A DNA stretch of 28,960 bases from Bacteroidota bacterium (GTDB lineage Bacteria > Bacteroidota > Bacteroidia > Bacteroidales > Bacteroidaceae), in NCBI GenBank assembly GCA_023458215.1, contig JAEXAJ010000017.1, positions 1 through 28,960 of the forward strand, in the 5' to 3' direction. Under the pieces are notes generated by a model. The model ran no database searches and was not told the origin of the DNA. It worked only from the letters and a program-made list of their open reading frames with translations. Positions 25,071 to 28,960 of this stretch are shown here, in pieces (positions within the stretch are counted from its first letter, which is position 1; each line of letters opens with the position of its first letter). Made by a program: the position numbers and the translations under genes.

Positions 25071-26355
25071 GAAATTACATATTATTCAGAAAGTCTGGGT
25101 GAATGCCTGCCGCTTTTTACTGGGAGTCACTTTTATATTCTCCGGTTTTGTAAAGGCGGTCGATCCGTTAGGCTCCTTCTATAAGATACAGGATTATATG
25201 ACAGCTTTTGGCGTCATATCTTGGTTTCCATTCTACCTGCCTTTATTTATCGGTATCCTATTATCCGCTGTAGAATTCAGTGTAGGTGTTTTTTTGTTTT
25301 TGGGCATACGAAAGAATACAGCATCGGTATTGGCATTATTATTGATGGGAGTAATGACCCCGTTGACCTTGTATTTGGCTTTGGCAAATCCGGTATCCGA
25401 TTGTGGTTGTTTCGGCGATGCTTGGGTTTTGACTAACTGGCAGACATTCGGGAAGAATGTTGTGTTGTTGATTGCCGCAATATCAGTTTTTAAATGGAAA
25501 GAGCTGCTGATTCGCTTTATTACGGCAAAACTGGAATGGATGGTATCTATGTACACATTCCTGTTTGTATTTGTGCTTTCGTTTTATTGCCTGGATCATC
25601 TGCCGATACTTGATTTCCGTCCTTATAAGATTGGAACAAACATTAAAGCGGCCATGGAGATACCGAAAGGTGCCAAACCAAGCATATTCGAAAGCCGCTT
25701 CATTATGGAAAAGGACGGTAAACGCCGGGAGTTTACATTAGAAAACTATCCCGATAGTACTTGGAAATATGTAGAGACGCGAACCATACTGAAGGAAAAA
25801 GGATATGAACCTCCTATTCACGACTTCTCAATGCAGAGTCTGGAAACCGGAGAAGATATCACAGATAGCGTATTGATGGATAAGGGTTATACTTTCTTGC
25901 TGGTCACTCCTCGCATAGAGAATGCAGATGACAGCAATATTGACCTTATCAATGAGATATATGATTATAGCGTGGAGCACGGTTACGGCTTTTATGCCCT
26001 GACCTCCTCTCCCGATAGTGAAATAGAGTTGTGGCGTGACAAGACCGGTGCGGAATATCCTTTCTGCCAAATGGATGACATTACGCTGAAAACTATCATT
26101 CGTTCCAATCCGGGACTGATGTTGATAAAGGACGGAACAATCCTCAATAAGTGGAGTGATAACCAGTTGCCCGACGAGTATGTGTTATCCGACAGTTTGG
26201 ATAAACTGGAGTTAGGCAGTCAGAAACAGGTTAGTGACTTACATACTATAGGTTACGTTTTCCTATGGTTCATTATCCCACTTATGATGGTGATCGGACT
26301 TGATATCTTGGTGATAAGACGGCGAGAAAGAAAGCGATTAGTGATTAGTGATTAG
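25054..26355 (+). CDS. MauE/DoxX-like membrane protein with a large soluble domain
   Basis: A 433-residue protein. The first 180 residues hold about five hydrophobic helices of the MauE/DoxX type: FLLGVTFIFSGFVKAVDPLGSFYK is the family opening, and SDCGCFGD (about residues 115-122) is its cysteine pair. A soluble middle region (about 195-390) includes TFLLVTPRIENADDSNIDLINEIYDYS, which recalls a thioredoxin-like fold without CxxC. One more helix near the C-terminus precedes a basic tail. Redox or thiol transfer in the envelope is the likely theme. The start is uncertain: TTG 25054 is used, inside the upstream gene. The last codons (LVISD) are encoded by an intergenic repeat arm. Confidence 0.8.
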   Translation: MSLETEKLHIIQKVWVNACRFLLGVTFIFSGFVKAVDPLGSFYKIQDYMTAFGVISWFPFYLPLFIGILLSAVEFSVGVFLFLGIRKNTASVLALLLMGVMTPLTLYLALANPVSDCGCFGDAWVLTNWQTFGKNVVLLIAAISVFKWKELLIRFITAKLEWMVSMYTFLFVFVLSFYCLDHLPILDFRPYKIGTNIKAAMEIPKGAKPSIFESRFIMEKDGKRREFTLENYPDSTWKYVETRTILKEKGYEPPIHDFSMQSLETGEDITDSVLMDKGYTFLLVTPRIENADDSNIDLINEIYDYSVEHGYGFYALTSSPDSEIELWRDKTGAEYPFCQMDDITLKTIIRSNPGLMLIKDGTILNKWSDNQLPDEYVLSDSLDKLELGSQKQVSDLHTIGYVFLWFIIPLMMVIGLDILVIRRRERKRLVISD

Positions 26356-26415
26356 TGATTTGTTTGTGTTCACACATTACTATATAAGCAAATCACTAAT
26401 CACTAACCACTAATC
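26336..26415. repeat. Inverted repeat of AGTGATT units overlapping the end of the MauE/DoxX gene
   Basis: Arms at 26336-26362 and 26389-26415 match at 26 of 27 positions and are built from the unit AGTGATT. The loop is 26 bases. The left arm includes the last codons and stop of the upstream gene. Confidence 0.9.
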
Positions 26416-26456
26416 ACTAAAACAGATTTTATTAACCCTTTTAATAATAAAACAAA

Positions 26457-27212
26457 ATGAGAAAAAACATTGTTGCAGGAAACTGGAAAATGAACAAAAC
26501 CCTTCAAGAGGGTATTGCATTGGCAAAAGAACTGAATGAAGCGTTGGCTAACGAAAAGCCTAACTGTGATGTAGTTATCTGTACTCCGTTTATCCACCTG
26601 GCATCTGTTACTCCGTTGGTAGATGCTGCTAAGATTGGTGTAGGTGCAGAAAACTGTGCAGACAAGGTATCCGGTGCTTATACCGGTGAGGTATCTGCTG
26701 CTATGGTTGCTTCTACAGGAGCTAAGTACGTAATCTTGGGTCACTCAGAACGTCGTGCATACTATGGCGAAACAGTAGCTATCTTGGAAGAAAAAGTAAA
26801 ATTGGCTTTGACAAACAACCTGACTCCGATCTTCTGTATCGGTGAAGTTTTGGAAGAACGCGAAGCTAACAAGCAGAATGAAGTGGTTGCCGCACAGTTG
26901 GCATCTGTATTCTCTTTGCCTGCCGAAGATTTCTCTAAGATTGTTTTGGCTTACGAACCCGTTTGGGCTATCGGTACAGGTAAAACTGCTACTGCTGAAC
27001 AAGCTCAGGAAATTCATGCATTCATCCGTTCTTTGGTTGCTGACAAATACGGAAAAGAGATTGCAGATAACTGCTCTATCCTTTATGGTGGTAGCTGCAA
27101 GGCTTCTAACGCAAAAGAATTGTTCGCTAACCCCGACGTTGACGGCGGTTTGATTGGTGGTGCTGCTTTGCAAGTTGCTGACTTCAAAGGTATCATCGAC
27201 GCTTTTAACTAA
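26457..27212 (+). CDS. tpiA: Triosephosphate isomerase
   Basis: A 251-residue glycolytic TIM-barrel enzyme interconverting dihydroxyacetone phosphate and glyceraldehyde 3-phosphate. Catalytic residues are all visible: K11 in NWKMNKT, H96 in LGHSERR and E167 in [14 protein letters not shown], the last followed by the flexible loop 6. The phosphate-binding GGS and GGAAL are near the C-terminus. Codon use is more biased than in its neighbours (many GCT, GGT, AAC), as expected for a highly expressed gene. It probably has its own promoter, which I could not place in the repeat-filled upstream gap. Confidence 0.98.
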   Translation: MRKNIVAGNWKMNKTLQEGIALAKELNEALANEKPNCDVVICTPFIHLASVTPLVDAAKIGVGAENCADKVSGAYTGEVSAAMVASTGAKYVILGHSERRAYYGETVAILEEKVKLALTNNLTPIFCIGEVLEEREANKQNEVVAAQLASVFSLPAEDFSKIVLAYEPVWAIGTGKTATAEQAQEIHAFIRSLVADKYGKEIADNCSILYGGSCKASNAKELFANPDVDGGLIGGAALQVADFKGIIDAFN

Positions 27213-27237
27213 TTAGAAGTTAACAAGGATTTAGATA

Positions 27238-27276
27238 CAAGTTGACAAGGGGGGATAGCTCTTGCTTGTCAACTTG
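27238..27276. repeat. Hairpin CAAGTTGACAAG / CTTGTCAACTTG after tpiA
   Basis: A perfect 12-base stem (27238-27249 and 27265-27276) with a 15-base loop in the gap between tpiA and the SPOR gene. No T-run follows, so a role as terminator is doubtful. Confidence 0.7.
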
Positions 27277-27315
27277 TTCACTTGTACCTTCATTGTCTAT
27301 AAAAATAAATAATTT

Positions 27316-27774
27316 ATGAAGAAGCTTGGTTTGCTTTTTGTTGTATGTTTTGCTTTCGCAACTTTTTCTGTAGCTCAGAATAGTATTGTGAAGAGCCTCG
27401 AACGCACTGTGCCGGGGCAAGGCAAGGTAACTATTCATCAAGATGCCCGCATTGAGGCATTGATAGGATCGACCTATACTCCTACCGGTACGGAAGATCG
27501 GAAAGTGATTAAGAGTTCGGGATATCGTTTGCAAGTATATGCAGGCAATAACACCCGCGAAGCCAAGAACGAAGCTTATTCAGTATCTTCACGTATTAAA
27601 GAACGTTTTCCGGATCTTTCGGTCTATACCTCTTTCAATCCTCCCCGTTGGCTGTGCCGTGCCGGAGATTTCCGCAGTATTGAAGAAGCGGATGCCATGA
27701 TGCGCCAGTTGCGTGCAACCGGTGTCTTCAAAGAGGTTTCCATTGTGAAAGATCAGATCAATATCCCCCTATAA
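27316..27774 (+). CDS. Exported SPOR-domain protein
   Basis: A 152-residue protein with a signal peptide (KKLGLLFVVCFAFATFSVAQ, about residues 2-21). The C-terminal two thirds (about 78-152) read as a SPOR fold: SGYRLQVYAGNNTREAKNEAYSVSSRIKERF, then YTSFNPPRWLCRAGDFRSIEEADAMMRQLR. SPOR domains bind denuded glycan strands at division septa, but many Bacteroidetes members have no assigned role. It lies about 100 bases after tpiA and 43 before folE, so it is probably co-transcribed with folE. Confidence 0.85.
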   Translation: MKKLGLLFVVCFAFATFSVAQNSIVKSLERTVPGQGKVTIHQDARIEALIGSTYTPTGTEDRKVIKSSGYRLQVYAGNNTREAKNEAYSVSSRIKERFPDLSVYTSFNPPRWLCRAGDFRSIEEADAMMRQLRATGVFKEVSIVKDQINIPL

Positions 27775-27786
27775 TCGTTGCGGGAT

Positions 27787-27811
27787 AAATTATAAATCAT
27801 AAATCATAAAT
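27787..27811. repeat. Tandem AAATCAT repeat before folE
   Basis: Two full copies and flanking partial copies of a 7-base unit lie just before the folE start. The same unit occurs before ispD. Confidence 0.7.
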
Positions 27812-27817
27812 CCTATC

Positions 27818-28411
27818 ATGCTAGGAAAAGAAGAAATAGAATCTCCTTCATTGGATGAACTGAAAGAACATTATCATCGTATTCTTACTTTGTTGGGCGA
27901 AGATCCCGGACGCGAAGGTTTGCAGAAAACTCCCGAACGCGTGGCGAAGGCGATGCTGTCACTTACCAAGGGCTATTTTATGGATCCGCACGAAGTGCTT
28001 CGTTCTGCAAAATTCAAGGAAGAATACAGTCAGATGGTGATTGTTAAAGACATTGATTTCTTTTCCCTTTGCGAACATCACATGCTGCCATTTTACGGAA
28101 AGGCGCACGTAGCTTATATTCCTAATGGCTATATTACCGGACTAAGTAAGATTGCCCGTGTAGTGGATATCTTCTCTCATCGCTTGCAAGTGCAAGAGCG
28201 CATGACACTCCAAATCAAGGAATGTATTCAAGAAACTTTGAATCCATTGGGTGTAATGGTTGTAGTGGAAGCTAAGCACATGTGTATGCAAATGCGTGGG
28301 ATTGAGAAACAAAACTCTATTACTACTACTTCCGATTTCACCGGAGCTTTTAATCAGGCAAAGACTCGTGAAGAGTTTATGAATCTGATTCGACATAATT
28401 CAAACTCATAA
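27818..28411 (+). CDS. folE: GTP cyclohydrolase I
   Basis: A 197-residue cytosolic enzyme that turns GTP into dihydroneopterin triphosphate, the first step of folate synthesis. The zinc ligands are visible as C85 and H88 in [10 protein letters not shown], with the third at about C156 in KHMCMQMRG. The substrate-binding block [22 protein letters not shown] (about 109-130) is complete. Length and start agree with the family. It is the last gene of the window; downstream DNA has only repeats. Confidence 0.97.
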   Translation: MLGKEEIESPSLDELKEHYHRILTLLGEDPGREGLQKTPERVAKAMLSLTKGYFMDPHEVLRSAKFKEEYSQMVIVKDIDFFSLCEHHMLPFYGKAHVAYIPNGYITGLSKIARVVDIFSHRLQVQERMTLQIKECIQETLNPLGVMVVVEAKHMCMQMRGIEKQNSITTTSDFTGAFNQAKTREEFMNLIRHNSNS

Positions 28412-28445
28412 AAGTTCTCGTTCCTCTCCTTATTAAATTAATAAT

Positions 28446-28565
28446 AGGAAAGTATCTGCCATCTGCCACACTTTTGTTTGTATGCAGTTGTGACTTAGTG
28501 ATTTATAGACTTGCAGATACTCCGTGCAGATACCTTGCAGATAAAGTATCTGCAATTATTGTTTT
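28446..28565 (+). repeat. Cluster of GCAGATAC/GTATCTGC repeats with a terminator-like hairpin
   Basis: The core GCAGATA(C) or its complement occurs at 28452-28459, 28513-28520, 28526-28533, 28537-28543 and 28546-28553. A perfect 10-base stem TTGCAGATAC / GTATCTGCAA (28511-28520, 28546-28555) is followed by TTATTGTTTTTT, so it could end folE transcription. Alternative pairings among the copies are possible. Confidence 0.6.
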
Positions 28566-28751
28566 TTCAGCCGATGTATTTATAATGACTGGTTGAAACA
28601 GATTACCCTATCCTCTGATTATAATAGTGTATTTAGTTAATTCATAGTGCTGAATACTTTGTATTTCGGGCATGAAACAATTAGTTACGTGTACAGAAAG
28701 CAAATGTATTCTGATTTTAATTCATTTCTGAGCGGTTTTACCCCTCGGTCC

Positions 28752-28836
28752 CCTAAAGGGGAAGGGGGATACTCTGAATATCATTATCTTAAATATAAGT
28801 ATATTAGGTTTGAGAGTATCCCCCTCCCCCTTTAGG
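28752..28836. repeat. GC-rich inverted repeat with CCTAAAGGGG ends
   Basis: Arms at 28752-28774 and 28814-28836 match at 22 of 23 positions; the loop is 39 bases and AT-rich. The arms are G- or C-rich, unlike the surrounding AT-rich DNA. No gene is associated; a short open frame across it is not credible. Confidence 0.85.
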
Positions 28837-28866
28837 AGGCTGTGTAAAAACTCTCTTGATGCTTTC

Positions 28867-28943
28867 TTTTAGGCACGGATTACACGGATTTCACTGTTTC
28901 TGTTTACTTAATCCGTGTTATTCCGTGTAATCCGTGCCTAAAA
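28867..28943. repeat. Perfect 22-base inverted repeat with CACGGATTA units
   Basis: Arms at 28867-28888 and 28922-28943 are exact complements, separated by 33 bases. The unit CACGGATTA/CACGGATT is also tandemly repeated within each arm. The last 549 bases of the window (28412-28960) hold only this and the two other repeat structures. Confidence 0.9.
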
Positions 28944-28960
28944 TATCATCATTATGTAAG

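Noticed and set aside
28446..28565. Possible CRISPR array
   Set aside because: Repeat units are only 8-10 bases, spacing is irregular and orientation is mixed, with no cas genes nearby.
28647..28835. 62-codon open frame in the last intergenic region
   Set aside because: It runs through both arms of an inverted repeat and has no recognisable product or ribosome binding site.

Overview
The window looks like a Bacteroides chromosome, or that of a very close relative. Several promoters match the Bacteroides primary-sigma pattern (a -7 box TAnnTTTG, sometimes with TTG about 20 bases upstream). Shine-Dalgarno sequences are mostly weak. The gene content is typical: an ExbB/ExbD/TonB set, an ECF sigma factor with a CarboxypepD/TonB partner, DUF1599, a MauE/DoxX-type protein and a capsule locus ended by tandem terminators. 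The species cannot be fixed from the sequence alone.

Region 1 (1-10,390, all + strand) is the 3' part of a surface polysaccharide locus. It holds the end of a nucleotidyltransferase-aminotransferase fusion cut by the window edge, an octopine/nopaline dehydrogenase family protein, a Wzx flippase, a LicD-type phosphotransferase, three GT4-type glycosyltransferases (the last rhamnosyltransferase-like), a Wzy polymerase and a small winged-helix-like protein. Between licD and the first glycosyltransferase lies a nested, decayed insertion sequence: an IS4-type relic inside the arms of a second element. The genes from licD to Wzy are visibly more AT-rich than the core genes to the right. Two intrinsic terminators close the locus. 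The nucleotidyltransferase, aminotransferase, opine-dehydrogenase-like and LicD genes together suggest that a nucleotide-activated phospho-amino compound is attached to the polysaccharide; this is inference.

Region 2 (10,391-16,940) begins with a stand-alone AAA-ATPase-like/PD-(D/E)XK gene that has its own promoter and terminator. A divergent regulatory module follows: on the minus strand an ECF sigma factor overlaps a membrane anti-sigma-like protein with CarboxypepD and TonB-C domains, and on the plus strand there is an exported von Willebrand A protein. The anti-sigma-like and vWA proteins share the same beta-sandwich module followed by a SusC-like segment. NAD kinase (minus strand) ends this region.

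Region 3 (17,045-23,280) is a long co-directional cluster: pdxJ, exbB, exbD, tonB, a DJ-1 family gene, ispD and recG. Several of its gaps carry low-complexity inverted or tandem repeats.

Region 4 (23,281-28,411) holds an M23/LysM peptidase with its own terminator, a tandem DUF1599 protein overlapping a MauE/DoxX-type membrane protein, tpiA, a SPOR-domain protein and folE. The last 549 bases contain no convincing gene but three strong inverted-repeat structures. No tRNA, rRNA or CRISPR array was seen.
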